Shown here in pieces: positions 1 to 10,590 of a DNA stretch of 64,000 bases; position 1 is the stretch's first letter; each line of letters begins with the position of its first letter. The DNA comes from Scalesia atractyloides (Eukaryota; Streptophyta; Magnoliopsida; Asterales; Asteraceae). Made by a program: the position numbers and the translations under genes. The DNA lies in the NCBI GenBank assembly GCA_947069175.1, contig CAMTDV010000003.1, positions 29,104,853 through 29,168,852 of the forward strand. The letters are read 5' to 3'. A model generated the notes under the pieces. It was not told the DNA's origin, made no database searches, and was given only the letters and a program-made list of their open reading frames with translations.

Positions 1-50
1 GGTTAACTCAGTTAGTGGTTAAGTATAATAAAAACCGAGATAATAACCAT

Positions 51-128
51 GTTAGACACACAGTCCAGCGGTGGACTGTGTGCAACATTAAGCCATACGT
101 CGCGCGTTCGAAACCCGTCACTAGCACC
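51..128 (+). other. tRNA-like module in LTR L0 (first sense copy)
   Basis: A block starting GTTAGACACACAGTCC, with a D-arm-like CAGCGGTGGACTGTG and a B-box-like GCGTTCGAAACC about 45 bases later. The same block recurs as the distal sense modules of the G4 LTRs. The acceptor ends do not pair, so it is tRNA-derived or tRNA-like, not a likely tRNA gene. Confidence 0.6.
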
Positions 129-218
129 GGTCCGTTGAATTAAAATGTTTTTGCAATTAAAAAGAATTTCGGTTAAACTGAATAAGTGTATAAATATAAT
201 TAAAAACAAGATTATTTC

Positions 219-295
219 GGGTTAGACACGTAGCTCAGTTGGTAGAGCTGCGTGCACGCGTACGAGAGGTCTCGGTTCGAGCCTCACCCAGCGCA
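219..295 (+). other. tRNA-like module in LTR L0 (second sense copy)
   Basis: Starts GGGTTAGACACG and contains the A-box-like TAGCTCAGTTGGTAGAGC, which forms a D-arm stem, and the B-box-like GGTTCGAGCC, ending in GCGCA. The A-box to B-box spacing is in the normal range for Pol III type 2 promoters. Sister copies occupy the same place in the G1, G2 and G4 LTRs. Confidence 0.7.
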
Positions 296-305
296 AACTA
301 TGTCA

Positions 306-354
306 TTGACCGAACCGGTCAACAAGTCAACAGGTCAACGGTCAACGGTCAACG
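306..354 (+). repeat. Short TTGACC/GGTCAAC tandem cluster
   Basis: One TTGACC is followed by a run of GTCAAC units (GGTCAAC repeated), directly downstream of the tRNA-like module. The same cluster occurs in both G4 LTRs (about 33808-33840 and 42119-42152). TTGAC is the core of the WRKY W-box; any binding is inferred only from that match. Confidence 0.55.
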
Positions 355-868
355 CAAAATAAACAATTTTTTTTATATTTTTATTTATTTAATTTAATTT
401 AAAAATCAATTAAAAATACTTAAAAATAACATTTTTAAAGATAGAAAATAGCCTTAAACTCACAAAAATATATCTAAAAATTTCATTAAAATCCTTAATA
501 AAATCCACTCATTTAATATATTTTTCCGTTATTATTTAGGTTAGTATTTCTCGTTGTCCCGCTCATCTAATTCGTGCGCATCTCACCATCTCCAATCCAA
601 CGCACCCAATGTGAGTGAATCTTTACAAATTCCCCGTTTTAATCACGTTTTGGGGTGTATCATGTGTCTTTGTATATATATTATAGTTAAACCATTGTGC
701 ATACATCATATCATGAACATGTGTATTCAGTTTGTTTCTGTTGTATTGTTAGATGCAATTTATTATTTTCAGTACATGCAATTTCATAGGCCGCCGCTCC
801 CCATTACATTATGAGCGTTGAGCATGTTCCCCATTTCATTATGAGGTTGAACCTGGCGTGCCCACATA

Positions 869-962
869 CGATCGGCTCCGTTTGATTGAGCCTTGATCGC
901 ACAGACATTTTCATTTTCAGTACATGCAATACGATCGGCTCCGTTTGATTGAGCCTTGATCG
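869..962 (+). repeat. Two tandem copies of the conserved LTR hairpin
   Basis: Copies at 869-899 and 932-962. Each has the arms CGATC and GGCTC, a nine-base loop, then GAGCC, TT and GATCG, folding to a ten-pair stem with a TT bulge. G1 and G2 LTRs have one copy and G4 LTRs have four. Confidence 0.75.
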
Positions 963-1440
963 CACAGTTTCATTTATGTTATTTATCGTATGATGTTAGT
1001 ATGTTCATGTATGCTGTCATATGTTGTATGTTATAGTTGTGACTGCTATTTGCTACTGCTTGATTATTTACATTTGCTCATTTATGATTATGCACAATTT
1101 TTCATTGATAAACTAACAAGTAATTCATTAATAAATGTTTATCTAATAAGGTTCACTCGCCAACTTATGTTGACCCAAAAAAAACCCCCATTTTACACAT
1201 GATACAGGTGAACCAGCAGCAGCTAGGAACACATAGGACTTGGACTAGAAGAATAAAACGATTTAGAGTTGGGATTGTTATGTTTGGTTTATTTTCTTTG
1301 TATTGAATGAACATGTTTGGATATTTGGAAATGTAACTTTGACTTTATTAAATATGAAACATATTAGTAAATGTCATGAGCTTTGGTGATAACCCAATTA
1401 TGCCCCGACTCTTATTCCGCTGCGGGTCAGGGTGTGACAA

Positions 1441-3284
1441 GAAACATAAGACCGGTAATGGTTCAAAAGGAGGATCTTAGTTTGTTAATCATCAAGAAAT
1501 TAAGATTACATTTCTCGATGATAAGGGACGACCCAAGACCACTAAGGCTTGGGTCCCCATCTCAAACTAATCTTATTTGTGCAATGTGCAGGGTGTTCCA
1601 GGAGGAACTGTAAACAGTCATTGGATTGTTGACAGTGGAGCATCAAGGCACATGACGGGCGACTTGCGGCTCCTATATGATGTGAAAAGCATAAGGGGTG
1701 GTTATGTTGCTTTTGCTGGTGACAAAGGTGGATACATCACTGGAGAATGAATGGTCTCCAATGGTGTTGTGAGCTTCGACAAGATCAATTATGTGTGGCA
1801 AATTGATCACAATCTTCTTAACGTTTCTCAAATCTGCGACAAGAAGTTCACGGTACATTTTGATGATGCCGGATGTTATGTGCTGAAGCCTGGATTCAAG
1901 ATCCCCAAGGAATGGATTCTCCTGTCGGCTCCAAGAATTAATGATTTGTGTATTCTTGATATAAGCCAAGCTATTACAACATCTGCACATGTCACATGTT
2001 TTGTCTCTAAAGCCACTGAGAAGGAATCAATCTCTTGGCATAGACGTATGGGACACATTCACCTAAGGAAAATGAACTATTTGATGATGAATAATCTAGT
2101 GAATGGTGTACCAGTGAAGAATTTTCATCTTTAAGACGTTTGTGTATCATGCCAGAAAGCGAAGCAAGCAAGAAAGTCCCATCCCGTGAAGAAGATCAAC
2201 ACAGTAAATATGCCACTGGAACGTCTTCATATGGACCTCTTTGGACCTATGAAACACAAGACTACCTATGGTGATTCTTATTGTCTTATAGTTACTGATG
2301 ACTATTCCAGATTTTCATGGGTAAACATGTTAGCACACAAGAGTGAAGTTCCTACTATCCTTAAGAATCTCCTGACTCTGCTAGAAAATTTGTACAATCT
2401 GAAGGTAAGGAGAATTAGAAGCGACAATGGCACAAAATTTAAGAATCAAGTTATGGATGAGTACTGTTCCTCAAAGGGTATTCTGCATGAGTACAGTTCT
2501 CGATACACTCCACAACATAATGGCATCGCTGAGAGGAAAAATCGAACTCTTATTGAAACTGCAAGAACGATGTTAGTAGAATCAGAACTTCCGATTCAAT
2601 TTTGGGGAGAAGTTGTTGCTACTGCGTGTTACACGATGAATAGAGTTCTGACGGTGAAGAGACATGGGAAGACATGTTTTGAGTTGTTACATAAAAGGAA
2701 ACCGAATATTTCTTTCTTAGAACCTTTTGGAGCTCCATGCACTATGATCGACCCACATGGAAAGTTTGGTCCCAAGGCTATCGAAGGTTTCTTTCTTGGA
2801 TATGCTACTCCTAATTTCCGGATGTGGAATTTGTCTTCAAAGAAGATTGAAGAATGGGGTGTAGTCAAGGTTCAGAGATATACATCCTTGGATGTTTGAC
2901 TACGATGGGCTGTTTGACTCCTTTAATCTGCCAACTTCTGATGATGCAACAGCTGCTGCTTAGATTTTATTGGAAAGTGATACTGCAATAGACTCATCAT
3001 TAGTTCGACCAATTATTGTTAACCCTCAAGTGTCGACTTCGGTTAACAATCTTGTTCAAAATGAGGAATTCGAAGATGCTGCGGATTATAATGTTTCTTC
3101 AGAAGAAGATGAGTTTCATGATGCAAATGAAGCTGCCTCTGGTGCTGTTCCTGGATTTTCAAATGATACGTCAAATATTCAACCTCAAGGAACTACTGAA
3201 GGTCAGGCATCTACAATGTCATCAAATCCAGCTATCGATTTAACTATTGATCTGAATATCAACAATTTGGATATCAACTCTTGA
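1441..3284 (+). pseudogene. pol: C1 protease-integrase region of Copia pol (decayed)
   Basis: A lysine-rich stretch (end of gag) leads into the Copia protease signature HWIVDSGASRHMTG at about 1620-1660. The integrase zinc-binding region (WHRRMGH to VSCQKAK, about 2037-2160) and the catalytic core (LHMDLFGPM; SDNGTKF; HEYSSRYTPQHNGIAERKNR, about 2225-2540) follow in the same frame. In-frame stops occur at about 1490, 1570, 1748, 2132 and 2897. A linker rich in Glu, Asp and Ser follows (2970-3284) in a different frame. With gag absent and several stops, the copy cannot act alone. Confidence 0.85.
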
Positions 3285-3293
3285 GTTCCTGAT

Positions 3294-4998
3294 GTGCCAG
3301 AAACTCGTATTCATAATATCCATCCTCAGCAGAATATTATTGGAGATGTCCAGAGTGGTGCGCAGATTTGTAATCAGCTTCGAAATAACCCGAATGCTGG
3401 ATTGTATTTGGAAATCAGGGAATCTGGTGGTCTGAATGATTGGTCTTTTGCCTGCTATGTGTGCCAAGTTGAACCAAAATCTTGGAAGGAGGCAATTAAA
3501 GAAGACTCTTAGGTTGAAGCCATGCAGGAAGAACTTCAGCAATTTCAGAAGTTAGGCATCTAGAAATTGGTTGACAGGCATGACGGCTACAAGAAGATTG
3601 GTACACGATGGGTGTACAAGTGCAGAAGGATGACCGAGGTGTTGTTGTGAGAAACAAAGCGCGATTGGTTGTTCAAGGTTTTAATCAGGTCGAAGGGATC
3701 GATTACAATAAAGTTTATGCACCGGTTGGACGACTTGAGGCCATAAGAATCTTTTTGGCTTATGCGTCCTGCAAGAAGTTCATCGTTTATCGGATGGATG
3801 TGAAGAGTGCATTTCTTCATGGTGTGGTAGAAGAGGAAGTATATGTTGAGCAACCGCCAGGTTTTGAAGATCCTCTCCATCCTGACAAGGTTTGGCTTCT
3901 CAACAAGGCATTATATGGTCTTCATCAAGCTCCGAGGGCTTGGTATGAAATGTTGTCTACCTATCTACTGAAGAATGGTTTTCGACGAGGTGTGATTGTC
4001 TGTACTCTCTTCATCAAGGAACAGGACGAAGACTTGCTGTTAGTGCAGGTTTATGTTGATGATATTATATTTGTCTACTAACACTCGAATGTGCAAAAGA
4101 ATTCGAACAGGTTATGCAGGAGAAGTTCGAGATGAGCGCAATGGGAGAAATGACTTTCTTTTTAGGTTTGAAGGTTCAGCAATCAAAGGAAGGGATTTTT
4201 ATCCATCAAACCAAGTACGTCGGAGATATTCTCAAGCGATTTCAGATGGATGACTCAAAACCCTTGGGAACTCCATTAGCTCAAAATCATGGGATTACTC
4301 CAGACGGAATGGGTGAACATGTAGAACCATCTCTCTATCGTGCAATGATCGGATCTCTCATGTATCTTACTGCTTCAAGACCCGACATAATGTACCCAAC
4401 ATTCCTTCTTGCGCGTTATCAGTCTAGTCTGAAAGTTTCTCACCTGATGGCTGTGAAAAGGATCTTTCGTTATCTAAAGGGTTGTCCTGACACTGGTCTA
4501 AGGTACCCTAAGGATGATAACTTTAATCTGACAGCATTCAGTGATTCTGATCATGGCGGATGCAAAATCGATTCAAAGTCAACAACAGCAGGATGTCAGT
4601 TCTTGGTAAATCGCCTAGTTACGTGGCAATGCAAAAAGCAGACTTGTGTAGCTACATCAACATGTGAGGCTGAGTATATTTCAGCTTCTAGTTGCTGCTC
4701 TCAAGTTCTTTGGATTCAACAGCAAATGCGCGACAACGGTTTTAAATTTCTTACTACTCCTATTTTTGTTGATAATGAAGCTGCTTTACAGATCACTCGG
4801 AATCCTATACAGCATTAAAAAACAAAACACATTGAGATTAAGTATCATTTCATACGAGATTTTTATGAAAAGAGACTTATCGATGTTGTTAAAATCCACA
4901 CTGATCACCAATGTGCCGACCTTTTTACCAAAGCCTTTGAGAAATCACGTTTTGATTATCTACTTTTGGTCAATGGCATCAAGGTGAAACCCGAGTAA
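3294..4998 (+). pseudogene. pol: C1 reverse transcriptase-RNase H region (decayed)
   Basis: The region begins with the usual linker before Copia reverse transcriptase (WSFACYVCQVEPKSWKEA). It continues with RNKARLVVQGFNQVEG, MDVKSAFLHG, QPPGFEDP and LYGLHQAPRAWYE. The catalytic YVDDIIF is at about 4051-4071, with FFLGLKVQQSKEGIFIHQ beyond it. RNase H shows AFSDSDHGG, STTAGCQFLV and CEAEYISAS, and the frame ends at a TAA at 4996-4998. Breaks: stops at 3510-3512 and about 3561, a shift near 3630, a stop plus shifts at 4079-4115, and a stop at about 4816. The catalytic residues themselves survive. Confidence 0.88.
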
Positions 4999-6698
4999 CT
5001 CAACCATGGCTAAATATTTTTGTATATACTTTCCTAAAAATCTAAAACTACAAAAAGATTTTCAGTTTTATATTTTAGGGGGAGTAAATTTCAAGAAAAT
5101 ACAAAAATATGTCTTTTATTTACCTTCTTTGTTTAAGGGGGAGAAAAATTTAGAAAAATACAAAAACATTAAAAAATCAAAAATGAGTTTCTTGGGTAAG
5201 TTGAAGATGATGAAATTCACCGGTAAATCTGTCATAAATGGTTAAAAGCATAGAAAGAAGATTGATAAGTAGCTTTACTTATGATGTATCGGTAGGCTCA
5301 CAATCAGACTAAAATGTGCAGGTTGATATAAACCTAACAGACAGAACGCAAGGTGGGAACCATTCATTGGCATATGGTCTTGGTACCGAAATTTCATTTG
5401 ATAGAGTGCCGAGGTTCTGAGATATACGGTCTTTATGCTGGCTTATCATCTGGGTATCATGGTTGAATCTTTTGCCGAAAAATAACGGTGGCGCAAGTCT
5501 AGAACTTCCATGATATCATACATACGTGTACGTACTGGATTCGACCTTCAAATAAGTGATAAAAGTATCACATCCCTCAAATAAGTGATAAAATATCACA
5601 GCTTTATGCGGGAGCTAAGTTCGTCTCTTTGTCGGTACGATGGTACTAACCTGTTCACGGACATACTCCTGTGCCCTGCATGCATATAAAAATCAAGTTC
5701 CTTATCAATAAGTGATTAAATCACAAAGGGCTTATTTGCAATAAAAAATAAGTGAGTATCTCACATCATTCATATACGTCAAAACATATGATAAAGCAGT
5801 ATACTCCCCGGTAAGATTTTCTCTTGTGCATATCTTGATACGGGAATATGTCGTGATGTGGTTGAACACCGGCTAGTAAGTATAAATCCATACCTTAATC
5901 ATATCTTCTAATCATGATTACATCTGATAAGTCTGAGTTTACATGGACAACAATACCGATAATCATGGTTAAATACTTATCTGTTTAATTTTGAAAACCA
6001 AATATCGTTTTTGACAAAGATTAAAATGCTGGTATGATTTCTTTACCTTGAAACTTGAAAAAGATTGTTAAATAGATATATAGTTTATTTGTATATTTAG
6101 TTTTTAAGTCTAGTTTACTTAGTTTCTTATGTAATTACTTTTTGAAAGTTAGCCAAAGTTGATACTCGAGAGTTTCTGCCAAGATACGCCAGAAAACCAT
6201 TGGTTTGATATTGCAACTTCATAAAAGTAATATTTTGCAACAAGTAATTCATCAAAGAAATCCAAAATCTGAAGTTCGTTTGAGTGTGTATATCTCATAC
6301 GAATGAACCCAGTCATTTAATTTGACTTGGTCACTTGTTTTTCTCAAATCTGCTGTTGGAATTCATACGAGTGTGTGTATCTCGTTTAGGGAATAAAGTC
6401 ATATGAAGAATTTACGATAAGTCTCTCGTGTGTATTCCCTGAGAAATTTGTGTTCTAATTATATTTGTCTATTGAGTACAGATTGATACAAAAGAACATG
6501 AACAAAGACCGGCAACGAAGAACTCTGACAAGTCAGAGGAGGAAGCAAGAAAGATTTGAAGTTTCAGAGAAGTTCGAAGACCTGATGCTCTAATCATTAG
6601 ATAGCAGATCTTCAGGGGGAGTTTGTTGATACTCCAAACCATTCATGTGAAGACCAACATATGAAGACCAAAGACCAAGCAACATCCAAGGGGGAGTT
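4999..6698 (+). other. C1 non-coding spacer with repeated polypurine tracts
   Basis: There is no reading frame of note. Purine tracts of the AGGGGGAG type occur near 5075, 5140, 6614 and 6689. The last two are embedded in a duplicated AGGGGGAGTTTGTTGATAC, so the LTR start sequence itself is present twice, 75 bases apart. The last copy directly precedes the LTR and is the likely plus-strand primer. Multiple polypurine tracts here are typical of Sireviruses. Confidence 0.65.
5550..5765 (+). repeat. Four dispersed AATAAGTGAT...ATCAC hairpin repeats
   Basis: Copies start near 5550, 5579, 5706 and 5748. Each has GTGAT (or GTGAG), a short spacer and its inverse ATCAC (or CTCAC), preceded by AATAA. 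The spacers differ while the arms are kept. Confidence 0.55.
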
Positions 6699-6938
6699 TG
6701 TTGATACAGTTTTGTGTCTGTCTCTTGTTCTTAGTTACAGTTGTAATTGTACGGTCTTTGCTCAAGTGTCTGTATAGGTTTGGTCGTGTCAAAAAGATCG
6801 AGATATCCTTCTATCTTGATCTAGTATGACATCTTACCTTGTCTGTGTTAATCAGTTGCATGTGAGCATACTGATAAGTCTTGTGTACCTCATGTCTACA
6901 CACTTTTTCCAAGGATAAAATTTCGGTGCGGTTGACAT

Positions 6939-7113
6939 ATTTCGTATGAAACATGTGTTTCGTTCGAAACAGTCTCAAGTAACAAGTAAGTTACTTGTTT
7001 CGTACGAAATGAAGTATTTCGTACGAAACACTTGTTCCGTACCAATTCTTTGGAACTGTGCTTCGTGTGAAATATTGTGTTCCGCATTTATTGTTTCGTG
7101 ATTCGTACGAAAC
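6939..7113 (+). promoter_or_regulatory. Cluster of TTTCGTACGAAA palindromes in C1 LTR
   Basis: At least five copies of a 12-base palindrome, exact or nearly so, lie at about 6940, 6958, 6998, 7017 and 7100, plus weaker relatives. They sit 15 to 190 bases upstream of the TATA box, where enhancer sites of an LTR promoter would lie. No specific factor is assigned. Confidence 0.65.
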
Positions 7114-7127
7114 TAATGTATGGACAC

Positions 7128-7135
7128 TATATAAG
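7128..7135 (+). promoter_or_regulatory. TATA box of C1 LTR
   Basis: TATATAAG in the context CACTATATAAGCAGAC, directly after the palindrome cluster, in the U3 position expected for a Pol II promoter. Confidence 0.6.
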
Positions 7136-7505
7136 CAGACTTGTACCTCTCAGCCTTTAGTGGACTGGGGACTTGCGCGTGAGAGTCAGTTAGCTAGTTG
7201 GTCTAAGTGAGCCTCTCGGTATTCTCTCTGAAGACGAAGACACAAGAACACAACAAGTTTGTTTTAGTCATACGAGCATTGTGTGTATATGTTTGTACTT
7301 GTTCTCAATCATTAATCAGGATAGTGAATTTTTGGTTACCCCATGTTCTTTACTTTGCTTTGGTTGCATGCACACTTGGATTCCGCACTTGTGTGTATGT
7401 CATTTGAGCAAGGAACTGGTTTAACTTGATCCTCAGGTGGACCTACAATCGTTCGTATTTTATACGTATCTACGTATTATTAAGATTTTCTAGATTTCGA
7501 ACACA

Positions 7506-8549
7506 CGTGTGTATATGATTATACATATGTACACCACACTAATATGTATAATTATAAATTTCAAGCATTTTGATTTTATTAAATTAAAAGTTCAAGAATG
7601 TAGAAACCACAAAAAATATATAAATCGATCCTTATATATCCACATAATAGATTTTTATATGCAACCCTTCACACACATGCTAGATTTTATGACACGTTGT
7701 ATTATTTATTATAATGTTTTCCCCATACTGGGACTTGATAGCTTGCAAGAGAAATTATTAGTCAACTTTTATTTTCTTTTCACCAACTTTCACATGCAAA
7801 TTTCTTTTCCTTTCTGTTGATTGACGAGAGAAGGCAAGAAAAAAATCACCAGCCCCTCATTATTAAGCAACGGCGTATACTCAAGGATAAACAAGTTGTA
7901 TTAGACCGATGGGTGTGAGTGTTGTGGTGTGGGCGTTTTAGCACTTTAATGTCGGGTGCTCCATCCTGGGTTGACGTTTTGGTGGACGTTGCCTACTTGG
8001 CATGGCAATAATGCTTGGTGTGGGATGCTTGCATGACCGTGCTGATGATCGTTTGACTAGGTGGCAAATGGCAACCCAACGCCAGCCTGGCCACGCCCCT
8101 TCCACACTCCACTTTTTTGGGTGTGGACTGGTGAAGCCCACACCTGCCACCTACCGAGCAATGTCCCCAATCCAAGCCACTTCACACCCCATAGTCGTCG
8201 TTTATTATATAACCTATTCCTTCTTTATTTGCATGTATGCCACCATAATCATCATGTTGAAACCACTCCTTTTGACTCATCTCTCTTCTACTTAAGGATC
8301 CTCAGTTCTAGATAAGATTTAAAGGGTTTGTTGATTTCTTAAAAACCCCAACGTACCTCCTACAAATACTATTAATATCATTCTAAGCTTCCATACTTGC
8401 AAAATTCCAAAAGATTTAGCTCCAACTTCAACGTTTTTTTTTCTTCAAGTGTTCAAGATCAAGACTCTTCTCTTTATCTCTAATCTTTCTCCTTTGTTTC
8501 TGGTGGTTGGGTTTCATTTCCGGATTGTTTATTTATTGCTAGTATTTTC
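7506..8549. other. Unassigned DNA with a possible MITE at 7905-8200
   Basis: Positions 7506-7860 are AT-rich with nothing recognised. Positions 7905-8200 are GC-rich and start with GATGGGTGTGAGTG. The inverse of their right end reads TATGGGGTGTGAAGTG, giving imperfect terminal inverted repeats of a roughly 300-bp element. No clear target duplication is visible. A TATATAA lies near 8205, and pyrimidine-rich leader-like sequence follows to 8549. Confidence 0.35.
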
Positions 8550-9830
8550 ATGGAGTTCCAGGTGAGTTCACGACCCCTATTTTTACTGTTTTTACATTTT
8601 GGGAGAAAGACATGCTTGTTTTATGCTAAGTCGCTTGATTTTCCATGAACTGCATAAAGGTTACAAAGACATACACGTTTTATGCTAAGTCATATGATTT
8701 TCTATGAATTGCATGAAAGGTTTACGAAAAGATGCATAGTATAAAGAATACGTGTTTTCATTTACATGGCACCGTAGTTACGAATGAAATCCAATATATC
8801 TATGTGTGCATAATTTTAGTTGGTTTGAGATCGGGAAGTCCTCGCTTTGTTATTTAGTAACCGTTAGTCGGTCGAGAGCGCGAAACAATTGAATAGATCT
8901 ATTGGGATCGACAATCCCCACACTTGGTCTATCGTGACCCTGTGGGAGTCCAAGTGTGGCTAAATATTTTGGCATCGTCATGGTGTACGATGTGCTACGG
9001 CAACGTTTGTCATGGTTTGGTTACGGGCTTATGTCAACACATACGTTAGTGTCCTACCTAGAATTTGATTTGATCATCGTGTATTTCGTTGGCTATGCGT
9101 ACTATATATTTTCATATACCATTATGGGTTTTCATCGGTGTCCTAGGAGAAGGACCTGTGTCGTCAAGTATTCCAAAGGGACGGGTTTTCAAGTGCATCT
9201 AGAATGACTTATGTCTATAAGTATTCCAGAGAAATGGTTTTCATAAATATCTAGTGGGGATGGTTTTCAAGTGTTTCGAGGACGATTTATGGTTATAAGT
9301 GTTCCGGGGGAAATGATTTTCATAAATATCCTGTGGGGATGGTTTTCAAGTATTCTGGGAAATTATTTTCATAAATATCCATGGGGATGGTTTTCAAGTG
9401 TTCCGAGGGGAATAACTTCGGGTACTAGTCTTTCATTCATTGAGTTGCATGAAAATGATTAGTGAATTATTCTTCAATTGGTTTACATGGTTTTCATACA
9501 AAGGTTTTACATGAAAATGTGTTTTCATCCTATAGAGCAAACCTGTGAACTCACCAACATTATGTTGACGTTTTTAAGCATGTTTTTCAGGTGTTGTAAC
9601 CCAAGAGGGAGATTACATTTGAGTTTACATGCATGATAGGAATACCAAGCTCTTGGGGGAGCCTCATGACAGCCTTTTTAGCATAGGCTTGTATTAGAAT
9701 CCTAGTGTTTGGGATTTGTAAAACGTTCTGTAAATGTTCAGATTTATATCATGTAAGTGTTTTCTTAATCATATGCTCCAAAAAACTTTTTGGTTACACC
9801 CGCGCGATTCCACTTTGGCGAGGTGTGACA
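8550..9830 (+). mobile_element. LB: 3' part of another Gypsy-type LTR
   Basis: The region ends in GGCGAGGTGTGACA, like the other Gypsy LTRs here. It contains GTGAACTCACCAACATTATGTTGACG near 9546, followed by TTTTTCAGGTG, which parallels the block before the end of the L0, G1, G2 and G4 LTRs. No primer site follows 9830, so it looks like a solo LTR or a fragment, apparently inserted in the Athila LTR. The left end was not located; 8550 is where the LTR-like character becomes clear. Confidence 0.5.
9130..9415 (+). repeat. Degenerate direct repeats in LB
   Basis: The phrases TTTTCATAAATATC and GGGGATGGTTTTCAAGT alternate with variants of AAGTGTTCCGGGGG three to four times, with units of roughly 50 to 95 bases. 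They are internal to the LTR and probably arose by slippage. Confidence 0.6.
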
Positions 9831-10565
9831 AAGGGTGGTTTGGGTAAAGTTCTTGCCTCGTTCAATGTATAAATTCTGTGATGACTTGATTCAAGCTTAT
9901 TAGGACTTCTCTTGAGGCAGATATCATCAAATTGGGAGAAGTAAGAATGGCTTGAATCCCTTATAACTAGATTACTATTAAAACTTTAAACCGTCCTTGC
10001 GAGACTGTATCCCTGCTGACTCAGACCAATATGGCCGAGGGTAGTGTTGCCTCCAAAAGAGGGACATGCCACATTTTGTAATAATAACTTACTTAAATAT
10101 CTTCAATATTCCGGCCTTGCGGGACTGTATCCCTGCTGACTTAGACCAATACGACCAAGGGTAGCTTCGCCTCCAAAAGAGGGACATGCCCTTATAACTA
10201 AGATAATCTCTAAAAAACCCAAAGTACGAAAATCATCAAAGGATACGTAAAAGAAGAGTCAGAGTCAAGTGATTCTATCTTGTCTATTTGTTCCTTTTTA
10301 ATATTTTAGTTTCCTTATAATTTTTAATTACTAACATCTTTTTCCTAATAATTTGGTTAGATTCGACATCCGGTATTAAAAGCTCTTGTGTACTTGGACA
10401 ACCTCGGTATCTTACCATCACTATACTATGCAAACGATGGGTGCACTTTCCCTAACGTGTTGTAGAAAGTGATCGTGTTATATCTTTTTTATAAATTTAA
10501 AGCTTGAAAAACAAGTAAAAGTGCCTAAAATATACTAAAAGTTATACCACACAGGCACCACGTCA
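9831..10565 (+). mobile_element. 3' part of Athila 5' LTR
   Basis: The sequence leads straight into a tRNA-Asp primer site, so it must be LTR up to about CACGTCA at 10565. The upstream part of the LTR is not visible because LB sequence lies to the left. An internal 80-bp duplication is present. Confidence 0.6.
9991..10190 (+). repeat. Two 80-bp direct repeats in Athila LTR
   Basis: Copies at 9991-10070 and 10111-10190 share GACTGTATCCCTGCTGACT, AGACCAATA and CTCCAAAAGAGGGACATGCC with about eight differences. The flanking CCCTTATAACTA is also repeated. Confidence 0.8.
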
Positions 10566-10571
10566 AGTTTT

Positions 10572-10590
10572 TGGCGTCGTTGTCGGGGAC
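10572..10590 (+). other. Athila primer-binding site (tRNA-Asp type)
   Basis: TGGCGTCGTTGTCGGGGAC resembles the complement of the 3' end of plant tRNA-Asp with two C-to-T changes. This is the primer used by the Athila and Tat lineages. Confidence 0.8.

Larger units (their letters stand above)
1..1439 (+). mobile_element. 3' part of a Gypsy LTR (L0), cut by window edge
   Basis: The sequence matches, block by block, the LTR of the minus-strand element G4 read on its sense strand: two tRNA-like modules, a TTGAC/GTCAA cluster, the GATCGGCTC hairpin (two copies), the segment ending in GTTGACCC, and the terminal CTGCGGGTCAGGGTGTGACA. The LTR ends in CA at 1439 and the next base starts Copia sequence, with no primer-binding site. 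It is therefore either a solo LTR or the 3' LTR of a plus-strand element lying to the left. The left boundary and target duplication are outside the window, so I cannot tell which. Confidence 0.8.
1440..7505 (+). mobile_element. C1: 5'-truncated Copia element, Sirevirus-like
   Basis: Copia domain order (protease, integrase, reverse transcriptase, RNase H) is followed by a 1.7-kb spacer with repeated polypurine tracts and an LTR starting TGTTGATAC. Multiplied polypurine tracts upstream of the 3' LTR are a known hallmark of the Sirevirus lineage. The 5' LTR, primer site and most of gag are missing because LTR L0 abuts at 1439. The right end near 7505 is an estimate, since no second LTR is available for comparison. 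Confidence 0.75.
6699..7505 (+). mobile_element. C1 3' LTR
   Basis: Starts TGTTGATACAG directly after the polypurine tract CAAGGGGGAGTT. It contains a palindrome cluster and a TATA box. The likely end is a CA dinucleotide at about 7502-7505 (TTTCGAACACA). The end is a guess because the 5' LTR is not in the window. Confidence 0.6.

Noticed and set aside
554..1202. Small frames in L0 as host genes
   Set aside because: They fall in LTR sequence shared with G4 and are not conserved as frames between the copies.
8956..9207. An 83-codon frame in LB
   Set aside because: Covers degenerate LTR repeats; no family features.
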